From assembly GCA_963663215.1 (NCBI GenBank), contig OY760140.1:1364001-1428000 (forward strand): a DNA stretch of 64,000 nt. The letters run 5' to 3'. Each line of letters starts with the position of its first letter. Position 1 is the first letter of the stretch. The translations under genes were made by a program, and so were the position numbers. The notes below the pieces were generated by a model that made no database searches, was not told where the DNA came from, and saw nothing but the letters and a program-made list of their open reading frames with translations. Shown here piece by piece: positions 28,296 to 37,018 of the stretch. Source of the DNA: BJGV01 sp003230615 (lineage in GTDB: Bacteria > Pseudomonadota > Gammaproteobacteria > Burkholderiales > Nitrosomonadaceae).

Positions 28296-28778
28296 ATGAG
28301 GCTAACAACCAAAGGAAGGTTCGCAGTTACAGCGCTCTTAGATCTTGCAATACAGCGCAGTAGCGGCCCGGTGAAGCTTGCTGAAATCAGCAAACGCCAG
28401 CAAATCTCGTTATCTTATCTTGAGCAATTGTTCGGCAAACTCCGCCAACGCAAACTTGTCGAAAGTGTGCGTGGCCCTGGTGGTGGTTATTGTCTTGCCA
28501 AAAATATGGAACATGTATCGGTGGCCGACATCATACTCGCTGTTGACGAACCGATTGACTCTACACAATGCGGCGGAAAGGAAAACTGCCACAACGACAA
28601 GAAGTGCATGACACACGATCTATGGACAAGCCTTAATGCACTCATTTTTAATCACCTGGGCGCAGTGACCCTGAAACATCTAGTTGACGACCAGCGAGTA
28701 AAGCAAGACGGTTTTATGCAAATGCAAGACATGCGTGGAACCACACCAGAATACGATCACACTGCGGCTTCCGTTTAA
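28296..28778 (+). CDS. iscR: Rrf2-family Fe-S regulator IscR
   Basis: 160 residues. The start MRLTTKGRFAVTALLDLAIQ and winged HTH (ISLSYLEQLFGKLRQRKLVE, GPGGGYCLAK) are those of IscR. Three cysteines in CGGKENCHNDKKCMTHDLW (about residues 92-104) are the Fe-S ligands, with the nearby His as fourth ligand. It should sense Fe-S status and regulate the downstream suf genes through the two upstream boxes. An AAGGAG ribosome site precedes the ATG. It heads an eight-gene cluster. Confidence 0.94.
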   Translation: MRLTTKGRFAVTALLDLAIQRSSGPVKLAEISKRQQISLSYLEQLFGKLRQRKLVESVRGPGGGYCLAKNMEHVSVADIILAVDEPIDSTQCGGKENCHNDKKCMTHDLWTSLNALIFNHLGAVTLKHLVDDQRVKQDGFMQMQDMRGTTPEYDHTAASV

Positions 28779-28837
28779 TCCGTTAGGAAAAAATATTTAT
28801 TTCAATCATATTTTTATGATAGTAGATGGAAATGGTA

Positions 28838-29179
28838 ATGGCAATTACATTGACTGAGAACGCAGCAAAACAAATTCGAAAAAAACTCGCAAAACGTGAA
28901 AAAGGGTTAGCCCTGCGCATTGGTGTAAAGAAAGTTGGCTGTTCCGGTTTTGCCTACACATTTGACTACGCTGATGAAGTACACGCCGGTGATCAATTGT
29001 TCGAGTCGCATAATGCCAAAGTAGTGGTCAATGCCAGTAGTCTGCAGTTTCTGGATGGCTCGGAAGTTGATTTCATCAGGGAAGGCCTCAACGACTCTTT
29101 TAAGTTTGACAATCCTAACATCGATAACACGTGCGGCTGTGGTGAGAGCTTTAGCCTGAAAGAACCGATTAAAACTTAG
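28838..29179 (+). CDS. sufA: A-type Fe-S carrier (SufA/IscA/ErpA family)
   Basis: About 113 residues from the third of three close ATGs (28826, 28832 and 28838). Body: AITLTENAAKQIRKKLAKRE, the first ligand in VKKVGCSGFAYTFDYAD (Cys about 35) and the C-terminal pair CGCGESF. These three cysteines bind iron or an Fe-S cluster. It follows iscR and precedes sufB, so it probably acts as the carrier that passes clusters from SufBCD to targets. Confidence 0.92.
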   Translation: MAITLTENAAKQIRKKLAKREKGLALRIGVKKVGCSGFAYTFDYADEVHAGDQLFESHNAKVVVNASSLQFLDGSEVDFIREGLNDSFKFDNPNIDNTCGCGESFSLKEPIKT

Positions 29180-29256
29180 CCAAGAATATGCGAAGAACTT
29201 TGAACAAGCGATCTAAAGATCATCCCCTTGACCAAAAAGATATTGGAGTAAATTGA

Positions 29257-30693
29257 ATGAGCACAATACTACAAAATGTGGTCAACAAGCCCTATAAACA
29301 CGGTTTTGTCACAGAGATCGAGTCTGATATTGCGCCAAAAGGACTTAATGAAGACACTATACGGTTAATTTCTGCCAAGAAAAATGAACCTAAGTGGTTA
29401 CTCGATTTTCGTCTCAAAGCCTATCAACAATGGCTCAAAATGGAAGAACCAAAGTGGTCAAACGTTAAATACCCGAAGATCGATTTCCAGGCAATCAGCT
29501 ATTACTCTGCACCAAAGACGAAGAAGAAGCTGGCTAGTATGGATGAGGTTGATCCTGAGTTGCTACGCACATTCGAAAAACTTGGTGTGCCAATGCACGA
29601 GCGTGCAGCACTTGCTGGGGTTGCTGTTGACGTAATTTTTGACAGCGTGTCGGTGGCGACTACCTACAAAAAGAAGCTTGCTGAGGTCGGCATCATTTTC
29701 GGTTCAATTTCGGAAGCCGTTCATACACATCCCGAACTTGTAAAACAGTATCTTGGTACCGTAGTTCCAATCGGTGATAATTACTATGCTGCGCTCAACT
29801 CAGCAGTGTTCACCGACGGTTCATTTTGTTTCATTCCGAAAGGCGTAAAATGCCCGATGGACCTATCAACTTATTTCCGTATTAATACTCAGGATTCAGG
29901 ACAGTTCGAGCGCACGCTTATCATCGCTGAGGAAGGAGCAACAGTCTCCTATCTTGAAGGCTGTACCGCACCTAAGTTTGATACCAACCAGCTTCACGCA
30001 GCAGTGGTCGAGTTAATTGCACTCGACAACGCAGATATCAAATACTCTACAGTCCAAAATTGGTACGCAGGGGATGAGAACGGCGTCGGTGGTATTTACA
30101 ATTTTGTTACCAAGCGTGGCCTAGCAAAAGGTAAAAATTCTCGCATTTCGTGGACCCAAGTTGAGACTGGCTCAGCAATTACCTGGAAATATCCTTCATG
30201 TGTGTTGCAGGGTGACAACTCAGTTGGCGAATTTTATTCGGTAGCAGTAACCAATAATTATCAACAAGCCGACACCGGCACCAAGATGGTACATATTGGT
30301 AAAAATACACGCAGTACTATTGTTAGTAAAGGCATATCAGCTGGTCACGCCAGCAATAGCTATCGTGGACTAGTCAGGGTTGCGCCGACTGCTACAGGTG
30401 CCCGCAATTTTTCGCAATGCGATTCGCTGCTAATAGGTGATCAGTGTAGCGCAAACACCTTCCCCTACATTCATGTGCGTAATAACAGCGCTAAAGTCGA
30501 GCACGAAGCGTCGACATCAAAAATCGGCGAAAACCAACTGTTCTACTTCGCACAACGTGGTATCGGCAACGAGGAAGCAGTGTCGATGATCATCAACGGA
30601 TTTTGTAAGGATGTTTTTCAACAACTGCCGATGGAGTTTGCAGTAGAAGCAACTAATCTTCTGGGTTTGAAGCTTGAAGGAAGTGTCGGATGA
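29257..30693 (+). CDS. sufB: Fe-S assembly scaffold SufB
   Basis: 478 residues, the usual length. Conserved blocks: KNEPKWLLDFRLKAYQQWLK, DSVSVATTYKKKLAEVGIIF, SFCFIPKGVKCPMDLSTYFR and the cluster-site region VEHEASTSKIGENQLFYFAQ RG near the end (shown split). SufB, with SufC and SufD, builds Fe-S clusters in the cytosol. The ATG of sufC overlaps its stop (ATGA). The frame is intact across its whole length. Confidence 0.96.
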   Translation: MSTILQNVVNKPYKHGFVTEIESDIAPKGLNEDTIRLISAKKNEPKWLLDFRLKAYQQWLKMEEPKWSNVKYPKIDFQAISYYSAPKTKKKLASMDEVDPELLRTFEKLGVPMHERAALAGVAVDVIFDSVSVATTYKKKLAEVGIIFGSISEAVHTHPELVKQYLGTVVPIGDNYYAALNSAVFTDGSFCFIPKGVKCPMDLSTYFRINTQDSGQFERTLIIAEEGATVSYLEGCTAPKFDTNQLHAAVVELIALDNADIKYSTVQNWYAGDENGVGGIYNFVTKRGLAKGKNSRISWTQVETGSAITWKYPSCVLQGDNSVGEFYSVAVTNNYQQADTGTKMVHIGKNTRSTIVSKGISAGHASNSYRGLVRVAPTATGARNFSQCDSLLIGDQCSANTFPYIHVRNNSAKVEHEASTSKIGENQLFYFAQRGIGNEEAVSMIINGFCKDVFQQLPMEFAVEATNLLGLKLEGSVG

Positions 30694-31478
30694 TTTACCA
30701 AGACAGCAAAACACTACTTAAGGTGCACAGGTTGTGCGCAACTGTCAACGGCATTGAGATACTCAAAGGAATTAATCTTACTGTCAAAAGCGGCGAAGTG
30801 CACGCGATCATGGGAACAAATGGTTCGGGTAAAAGCACTTTTGCCAAGGTACTTGCCGGTCACGCCGCTTATGAAATCACGGGCGGCACAGTAGTCTTTG
30901 AAGGTAAGAATCTGCTTGATCTAGCACCGGAAGAACGCGCGAGGGCCGGCATTTTTCTTGGCTTCCAGTACCCTATAGAAATTCCAGGGGTTGCGAATAA
31001 CCAATTCCTACGCCTTGCTTACAACACGGCACAAGTACAACGGAACAAAGACGAACTTGATCCACTTGAGTTTGACGATCTCGTCCGCGAGAAGATGAAG
31101 CTACTTAAAATGAATCCAGATTTTATGGATCGTAGCGTTAATGAAGATTTCTCCGGAGGGGAAAAAAAACGCAATGAAATATTACAAATGGCACTACTTG
31201 ACCCCAGGCTTGCTATTCTCGATGAGACCGACTCCGGCCTCGACATTGACGCAGTCAGGATCGTCGCTAACGGTATTAATCAGCTTGCCAAAAAGGATAA
31301 TGCAACCATACTGATTACACACTACCAACGCATGCTGAACTATATCGTACCGGATTACGTACATGTAATGGAGTCAGGACGTATCGTTAAGACGGGCGGT
31401 AAAGAACTTGCACTCGATCTTGAGTCACATGGCTATGATTGGGTCAGTGTCGAACAGCCTGCCACAGTAGGGACATAA
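30690..31478 (+). CDS. sufC: Fe-S assembly ATPase SufC
   Basis: 262 residues. ABC-type ATPase with Walker A MGTNGSGKSTFAKVLAGH, signature FSGGEKKRNEILQMALLDP and Walker B LAILDETDSGLDIDA, the exact SufC versions. It powers conformational change of SufB-SufD during cluster assembly. The start overlaps sufB and sufD begins two bases after the stop. Confidence 0.96.
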   Translation: MIYQDSKTLLKVHRLCATVNGIEILKGINLTVKSGEVHAIMGTNGSGKSTFAKVLAGHAAYEITGGTVVFEGKNLLDLAPEERARAGIFLGFQYPIEIPGVANNQFLRLAYNTAQVQRNKDELDPLEFDDLVREKMKLLKMNPDFMDRSVNEDFSGGEKKRNEILQMALLDPRLAILDETDSGLDIDAVRIVANGINQLAKKDNATILITHYQRMLNYIVPDYVHVMESGRIVKTGGKELALDLESHGYDWVSVEQPATVGT

Positions 31479-31480
31479 GC

Positions 31481-32794
31481 ATGAGTGTAGTTACGGGTAA
31501 CAGCTATCTCCAAAGTCTGCTCCACGGGCAGTCACAACTAGCAGCGAGTCCGCTGGAGAGACTTAACCGGCTGCGTGCCAACGCGGTTGACCGCGTAAGT
31601 GCACTAAGGATGCCAACTAAAAACGACGAAGAGTGGCGTTTCACCGATATTTCGCCACTTACCAAGATGTCGTTCCAGCCAATACGCATAGCATCACCCC
31701 TGCAGGTTTCCGATGTAGAGCACTTCTATCTTTCAGAAGCGGTAACTCGACTCGTGTTTGTTGACGGCGTGTATGCACCTCATTTATCCACGCAGTTGTC
31801 GGATACATCCGAAGATTCTAGCGTGGTAGTTTCAAATCTGTCAGCGGCAACATCTGAAAACCTGGCAACTATAGAACCTCACCTCGGCCATCATACCGAG
31901 TTTCAGGACAATGTTTTTGCAGCACTTAATACTGCGTTCCTACATGAAGGAGCACTTATCATCGTGCCGCGTAACGTGTCAGTTGAAATGCCAGTACATC
32001 TATTATTTATTGCGACGCAAAAAGAAGTAGCGAGCTACCCACGTTGCCTGTTGATTGCTGGATCTGGCAGTGCAGTGACAGTTCTCGAGGATTACGTCGC
32101 ATTGCAAGAAGAAGCGTATGTCACCAATACGGTAGCCGAAATCGTACTTGCCGATAATGCGATTGTTAATCATATCCGAATACAGCGCGATAGTAATCAG
32201 GCATTTCATATAGCAAACTGTGCGGTGTCACTTGCACGGGAAAGCCGCTATCAGTCGGTCAGTGTTGCGCTTGGAGCGCGCATTTCACGCTATAACCTGA
32301 ATGTGCTGTTGGCAGATGAAGGCGCCGAGTGTACGGCTGATGGACTTGCGCTGATCTCTAACCGCCAACTTGCTGATACGCATACCTGTATTGATCATAC
32401 GAAGCCACATTGTACAAGTCGCCAACTGCATAAATGCATTGTTGACGATGCTGCACACGCGGTGTTTAACGGCAAAATCATGGTACGGCCAGATGCGCAG
32501 CTCACAGACTCTTCGCAGTCGAACCGCAACCTTCTATTAACCTCCAAGGCGCGAGTCGATACTAAGCCGCAGCTCGAAATTTTCGCAGATGATGTGAAAT
32601 GTGCGCATGGTGCAACGGTTGGCCAGCTTGACAATGAGGAAATATTTTATCTTAAAAGCCGTGGATTATCGGAAGTCACAGCGCGTAATCTACTGACGTA
32701 TGCGTTTGGCGCTGAAATTATTGACCGCATACCTATTGCATCGCTCAAATTTCAGCTAGAGCAAACGGTGCTTGAACGAACCCAGACAAGCTAG
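31481..32794 (+). CDS. sufD: Fe-S assembly protein SufD
   Basis: 437 residues from the ATG at 31481; an upstream ORF extension lies inside sufC. The C-terminal half is the SufB/D beta-helix: CTSRQLHKCIVDDAAHAVFN GK (shown split), RNLLLTSKARVDTKPQLEIF, ADDVKCAHGATVG, and ending LLTYAFGAEIIDRIPI. It partners SufB and SufC. The N-terminal helical domain (about 1-120) is variable as usual. Complete. Confidence 0.94.
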   Translation: MSVVTGNSYLQSLLHGQSQLAASPLERLNRLRANAVDRVSALRMPTKNDEEWRFTDISPLTKMSFQPIRIASPLQVSDVEHFYLSEAVTRLVFVDGVYAPHLSTQLSDTSEDSSVVVSNLSAATSENLATIEPHLGHHTEFQDNVFAALNTAFLHEGALIIVPRNVSVEMPVHLLFIATQKEVASYPRCLLIAGSGSAVTVLEDYVALQEEAYVTNTVAEIVLADNAIVNHIRIQRDSNQAFHIANCAVSLARESRYQSVSVALGARISRYNLNVLLADEGAECTADGLALISNRQLADTHTCIDHTKPHCTSRQLHKCIVDDAAHAVFNGKIMVRPDAQLTDSSQSNRNLLLTSKARVDTKPQLEIFADDVKCAHGATVGQLDNEEIFYLKSRGLSEVTARNLLTYAFGAEIIDRIPIASLKFQLEQTVLERTQTS

Positions 32795-32797
32795 ACC

Positions 32798-34057
32798 ATG
32801 AAACTCGTTGAACCTTCTTTGAAGTCACTCAGCACCTCAATGTTCAACGTCGAACATATCCGCGCTGATTTTCCTATCCTCAAGCTTAAGATCGATGGTA
32901 AACCGCTAGCCTATTTGGACAACGCTGCTTCCAGCCAGATGCCACAGCCAGTAATTGATCGCATGGTAAGGTACCAAACTACGCAACATGCCAACATCAA
33001 CCGTGCGGTGCATTATCTGTCTGAAACGGCTACTCTTGAATACGAGAAATCACGCCATAAGCTAAAACGCTTCATCAACGCAAATGAAGATCGGGAGGTA
33101 ATCTTCACTAGCGGTACTACCGATGCGATAAATTTAGTTGCTCATGGTTACGGTCGTAAGTTTATTGGTTCCGGCGATGAAATTATTCTTACTACCCTTG
33201 AGCACCATTCAAACATCGTACCGTGGCAAATGCTGGCAGAAGAAAATGGAGCAAAAATCTGTGTTGTTCCTATCGACGATACGGGAGAGCTCTTGATCGA
33301 TGAATATAAGCAGCTCTTTAACAAACGCACAAAATTCGTAGGTGTTACACACGTATCGAATGCACTTGGCACCATTAATCCGATTAAGCAAATGATAGAA
33401 TTTGCACATGCTCGTGATGTACCGGTACTAGTTGACGGTGCACAAGCTGCACCACATATGAAAATCGACGTGCAAGACCTTGATTGCGATTTTTATACAT
33501 TCTCAGGCCACAAACTATGTGGCCCAACTGGAATCGGCATTCTCTATGGTAAGGCTGCTCTACTTGAACGTATGCAACCATTCAAAGGTGGTGGAGACAT
33601 GATAGCATCGGTGACGTTTGAGAAAACCACCTATAACACGATCCCACATAAATTCGAAGCAGGCACACCACCAATCGCGGCTGCGATTGGTTTCGGTGCT
33701 GCAGTTGATTATCTATCTGCGGTTAACATGTCTACGATCGCGGCATACGAACATGATCTGATAACCTACGCAACTGAGCAGATACGCCGAATACCAGGTA
33801 TACGTATTATCGGTGCCGCTGCAGAGAAGGTTGCAGTCCTTTCATTTTCTGTTGACAGAATACACCCGCACGACATAGGCACACTCCTGAACCAAGAAGG
33901 CATCGCTGTGCGCACAGGACACCATTGTGCACAGCCAGTAATGCGCCACTTTAAAGTGCCAGCAACCACACGCGCCTCTTTTGCATTTTACAATAGCATG
34001 ATTGAGGTTGATGCTTTAATCTCAGGCATTCAAAAAATACAGAAGATTTTTTTATAA
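32798..34057 (+). CDS. sufS: cysteine desulfurase SufS
   Basis: 419 residues, class V aminotransferase fold. PLP-binding lysine is in FYTFSGHKLCGPTGIGILYG, with substrate-handling blocks YLDNAASSQMPQPVIDRM, GTTDAINLVAHGYG and the catalytic cysteine region RTGHHCAQPVMRHF. It takes sulfur from cysteine as a persulfide and passes it to SufU or SufBCD. It lies directly after sufD and abuts sufU. Confidence 0.95.
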   Translation: MKLVEPSLKSLSTSMFNVEHIRADFPILKLKIDGKPLAYLDNAASSQMPQPVIDRMVRYQTTQHANINRAVHYLSETATLEYEKSRHKLKRFINANEDREVIFTSGTTDAINLVAHGYGRKFIGSGDEIILTTLEHHSNIVPWQMLAEENGAKICVVPIDDTGELLIDEYKQLFNKRTKFVGVTHVSNALGTINPIKQMIEFAHARDVPVLVDGAQAAPHMKIDVQDLDCDFYTFSGHKLCGPTGIGILYGKAALLERMQPFKGGGDMIASVTFEKTTYNTIPHKFEAGTPPIAAAIGFGAAVDYLSAVNMSTIAAYEHDLITYATEQIRRIPGIRIIGAAAEKVAVLSFSVDRIHPHDIGTLLNQEGIAVRTGHHCAQPVMRHFKVPATTRASFAFYNSMIEVDALISGIQKIQKIFL

Positions 34058-34539
34058 TGAATACAAAATCACTCTATCAGGAAGTAATCCTTGATCACAA
34101 TAGGAACCCGCGCAATTATGGCTCACTCGACAACGCGAATTGCTCGGCCGAAGGTCATAATCCGCTATGTGGAGACCACCTGAACATTAAACTCAATCTC
34201 AGTAGAGGATATATCAATGACATCGCGTTTCAAGGTGAATCGTGCGCGATTTGTAAAGCATCAGCATCAATGATGACTGCTAATGTTAAGGGAAAGACAC
34301 AAGCAGACGCTGAAACGCTGATCCAAGAATTCCGTGATATGACGATTGGGAAGCTTGAACCTAATGGTAATCATCATCTTGGACATCTAACAGTATTTTT
34401 CGGGGTGCGCGACCTTCCTACTCGGGTCAAATGCTCGATCCTGCCATGGCATACGCTACACGCAGCGCTAAATTCTGTAGCCACGATCTCGACCGAGGCC
34501 GAAGATGATCCAATGCATGTTTCGATCGGTAATGCTTGA
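34057..34539 (+). CDS. sufU: Fe-S sulfur-transfer/scaffold protein SufU
   Basis: 160 residues. The IscU-like fold has ligand cysteines in NPLCGDHLNI, GESCAICKASASMM and RVKCSILPWHTLHAAL, and the opening LYQEVILDHNRNPRNYGSL. The insert between the second and third Cys is typical of SufU, the zinc-dependent partner of SufS, and not of IscU. Use of SufU here in place of SufE is notable because SufU is best known from Gram-positive bacteria. The end of sufS overlaps its start. Confidence 0.9.
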   Translation: MNTKSLYQEVILDHNRNPRNYGSLDNANCSAEGHNPLCGDHLNIKLNLSRGYINDIAFQGESCAICKASASMMTANVKGKTQADAETLIQEFRDMTIGKLEPNGNHHLGHLTVFFGVRDLPTRVKCSILPWHTLHAALNSVATISTEAEDDPMHVSIGNA

Positions 34540-34551
34540 TAGGAAATTAAG

Positions 34552-35112
34552 ATGCCAAAAATTTCTGAAATAGAAAGTACACCAAATCCGAACGCACTTA
34601 AATTTATCTTGAAGGAACCATTAACTTGGGGAATTACTCATTCTTACGACAGTGCGGAACAAGCAAAAAATGACCCACTCGCTACCGAATTGTTCGAGAT
34701 TGATCACGTAACTAATGTGTTTTATGTAGATCGTTGGATCACAGTTACGCAAGATGGAAATGCTAACTGGCCAGATTTAGCTCGTGAAGTTGCTGACCCG
34801 ATCCGAGCCGCTCCAGCGGCGGCCACACAATCTGAAACCACGATAGCGACGGCAAAAACTACCATCTCAGGTTTAAGTTCAAAAGACCAGCTGCGCCTCG
34901 ACAGAATCAATACCTTACTTGACGAGGAAATACGACCCTATCTGCAAGGTGATGGGGGTGATCTTCACATAGTCGGTCTTAAAGGTAATGTGATCAGCGT
35001 ACATTATCAAGGTGCATGCGGTACCTGTCCAAGCTCAATTTCTGGCACACTCAGGGGCATTGAGGGTCTGTTGAGATCGATGGAACCCGACATTGAAGTC
35101 GTGGCAGTCTAA
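34552..35112 (+). CDS. nfu: Nfu-type Fe-S carrier with N-terminal scaffold domain
   Basis: 186 residues in two domains: Nfu_N (residues about 5-90; IESTPNPNALKFILKEPLTW) and a C-terminal NifU domain with LQGDGGDLHIVGLKG and the cluster-binding CGTCPSSISGTLRGIE. A linker rich in Ala, Thr and Ser separates them (about 95-115). The CxxC pair of two subunits holds one [4Fe-4S] cluster for delivery. It closes the suf cluster. Confidence 0.9.
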   Translation: MPKISEIESTPNPNALKFILKEPLTWGITHSYDSAEQAKNDPLATELFEIDHVTNVFYVDRWITVTQDGNANWPDLAREVADPIRAAPAAATQSETTIATAKTTISGLSSKDQLRLDRINTLLDEEIRPYLQGDGGDLHIVGLKGNVISVHYQGACGTCPSSISGTLRGIEGLLRSMEPDIEVVAV

Positions 35113-35158
35113 AGAGTGACAAAACTATCCCTAAACCAGCAAGGTTGGCTAACAGTCT

Positions 35159-35914
35159 TTATCCTAGTTCTCGCATGATGTATTGCTGTCTGCGGCTTAC
35201 TGGAAGTTTCTCTTCCAATCCTCTAAGCAACAGCATCCAACGTGCCTCTCCACTTACTTCCTCAATTCTCTCGAATCCAGCAATGTAGTCTTTTGCTACC
35301 AGGCAATTACGGTGAATGCGCGCAAAACGTTCTCGAAATTCCTCTTCCAGACGAGTCAATGACTCTTCCAGCAAATACTCTTTCTCACAGGTTTGGATTG
35401 TCACATATTTTAACTCGGCACGAAAGTACACTATGTCGCTTACAGGAATCAAATGAATTCTGTCGCGCTCATGTACACTAAGATGTGTGCGTGGTCTGGG
35501 ACGAATTTTCTGTAACACTTCCTGCTGTATAGGAGTTACCGTACCAATACGCGTCAAAGCCTCCAATAATCGTGTCAGGCGTATGGGCTTGAGCAGATAA
35601 TCTACGGCATGTAATTCAAATGCCTGGATTGCTTATACATCATAAGCAGTAGTGAAAATAAACGCAGGTGGTACGGGTAGTTTGAGCAAATGCTGCGCTA
35701 GCTCCAGCCCATCCATTTCAGGCATACGGATATCAAGTAATACCACATCAGCATGCTGTGTCTGCAACAGTGCCAGTGCCTCTAGTCCATTTGATGCTTC
35801 TCCTGCCAGTTGCACCGGAATTTTTTCCATGCTGTTGTGCAATAAATCCTTGAGCCGATTACATGCTGGGGCTTCATCGTCTACAACCATAACTCTTAAC
35901 GGGGAATTACTCAT
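35159..35914 (-). pseudogene. algR: LytTR-family response regulator, ochre-interrupted
   Basis: A two-domain regulator: receiver domain (LRVMVVDDEAPACNRLKDLL, ADVVLLDIRMPEMDGLELAQ with phosphoacceptor Asp, ending FIFTTAYDV) followed in the same frame, after a TAA at 35633-35635, by AIQAFELHAVDYLLKPIRL and the LytTR DNA-binding domain (HERDRIHLIPVSDIVYFRAE, FARIHRNCLVAKDYI). Relatives have Tyr at the stop position. Translation to the TAA gives only a receiver domain. Its gene lies just after the sensor kinase, so the pair is AlgZ/AlgR-like (BtsSR-like also possible). The suf operon converges on it. Confidence 0.87.
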
Positions 35915-35935
35915 TTCTTTTGCTTCCTCGTTGTT

Positions 35936-36949
35936 TTATACCGTAGTGACGAATGGGATGATGATATGAACATGGTAAACACCATCACTGACCTTACTTT
36001 CAAGTCTACTCTCTACATCAAAGTGCAATGCCAACCGCTCGCGAATATTGTTCAGCGCCATTTTATTGCCACTATGGTGCTTTCCCTCTGGCTGATAAGG
36101 GTTACGCAAAACTATGTGAACTTCATTACAGCTTTTATAGATATTAATGTTAATGATACCGGTATCAACCATAGGCTCAATACCATGATACACAGCATTT
36201 TCGAGTAGTGGTTGCAACACCAGTGGCGGGATCAGTGCTTCTGACGGCAAGTTGTCGATATGCCACTCGACCTTAAGTCGCTCTCCCAGACGTAGCTGCT
36301 CCAATTGTAAGTATTGGCGACACAATTCGATTTCCCGTTGCAATGGCGATAATTGGCGATTATCGGCCATCAATACCCGAAATAAATCGGCCATGTCCTC
36401 CAGTGCATGCTCAGCACGTTTTGGATCTGTGCGAATTAGCGAAAGAACAGCGTTAATGCAGTTGAACAGAAAATGGGGACGAATACGTGATTGCAACGCC
36501 TGTAAACGTGCTTCTGCAAAGGCAGGAGAGAGTGCTCGGCTACGTAAGTTAAAATATGCCGGCAACGCACCGGTAACGGCAAGACTCAACAACCAATAGC
36601 GAATGACCACTCCTATATCCATGTTGGTGGACACCATCTCACCAAACCAATACATTCCTGTTGCCAAAATCAGTTCTAGTACTAGCACCATGGAGACACC
36701 GACAGCGTAGGATAAACGTGAAAGTGGTTTATATAGGCCATACAATAGTAATAAATTCATCAATAATATAGGCTGGATAATGACCGCAATTTCTGTGAAT
36801 TCTTGTATAACCACAGACCACGTTGGAGCCTTGAGTAACGCTGCCATAAAGCCGATAACGTTCACGATAACCAAGATACGTAGAATTACGCCAAGGTTAC
36901 GAAAGTTTGGCAGAGAGTGCTGATGCGATTTTTGATTTATACTTATCAC
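35936..36949 (-). CDS. algZ: LytS/AlgZ-type sensor histidine kinase
   Basis: 337 residues. Four membrane helices in the first about 140 residues, then a His_kinase (PF06580-type) domain with the phospho-His in QSRIRPHFLFNCINAVLSLI and the ATPase part LIPPLVLQPLLENAVYHGIE and NIRERLALHFD. No large periplasmic sensor domain. It should phosphorylate the regulator encoded immediately downstream, which is interrupted. It is divergent from argH, with 69 bases between them, an arrangement also seen in pseudomonads for algZ-argH. Confidence 0.9.
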   Translation of the reverse strand: MISINQKSHQHSLPNFRNLGVILRILVIVNVIGFMAALLKAPTWSVVIQEFTEIAVIIQPILLMNLLLLYGLYKPLSRLSYAVGVSMVLVLELILATGMYWFGEMVSTNMDIGVVIRYWLLSLAVTGALPAYFNLRSRALSPAFAEARLQALQSRIRPHFLFNCINAVLSLIRTDPKRAEHALEDMADLFRVLMADNRQLSPLQREIELCRQYLQLEQLRLGERLKVEWHIDNLPSEALIPPLVLQPLLENAVYHGIEPMVDTGIININIYKSCNEVHIVLRNPYQPEGKHHSGNKMALNNIRERLALHFDVESRLESKVSDGVYHVHIIIPFVTTV

Positions 36950-37018
36950 TTCAAAAGTCTAAATAAAGATTAGAAGTTAAGAAAGGGTTGCACATACTTT
37001 CATTTTTGACAAGGCATT

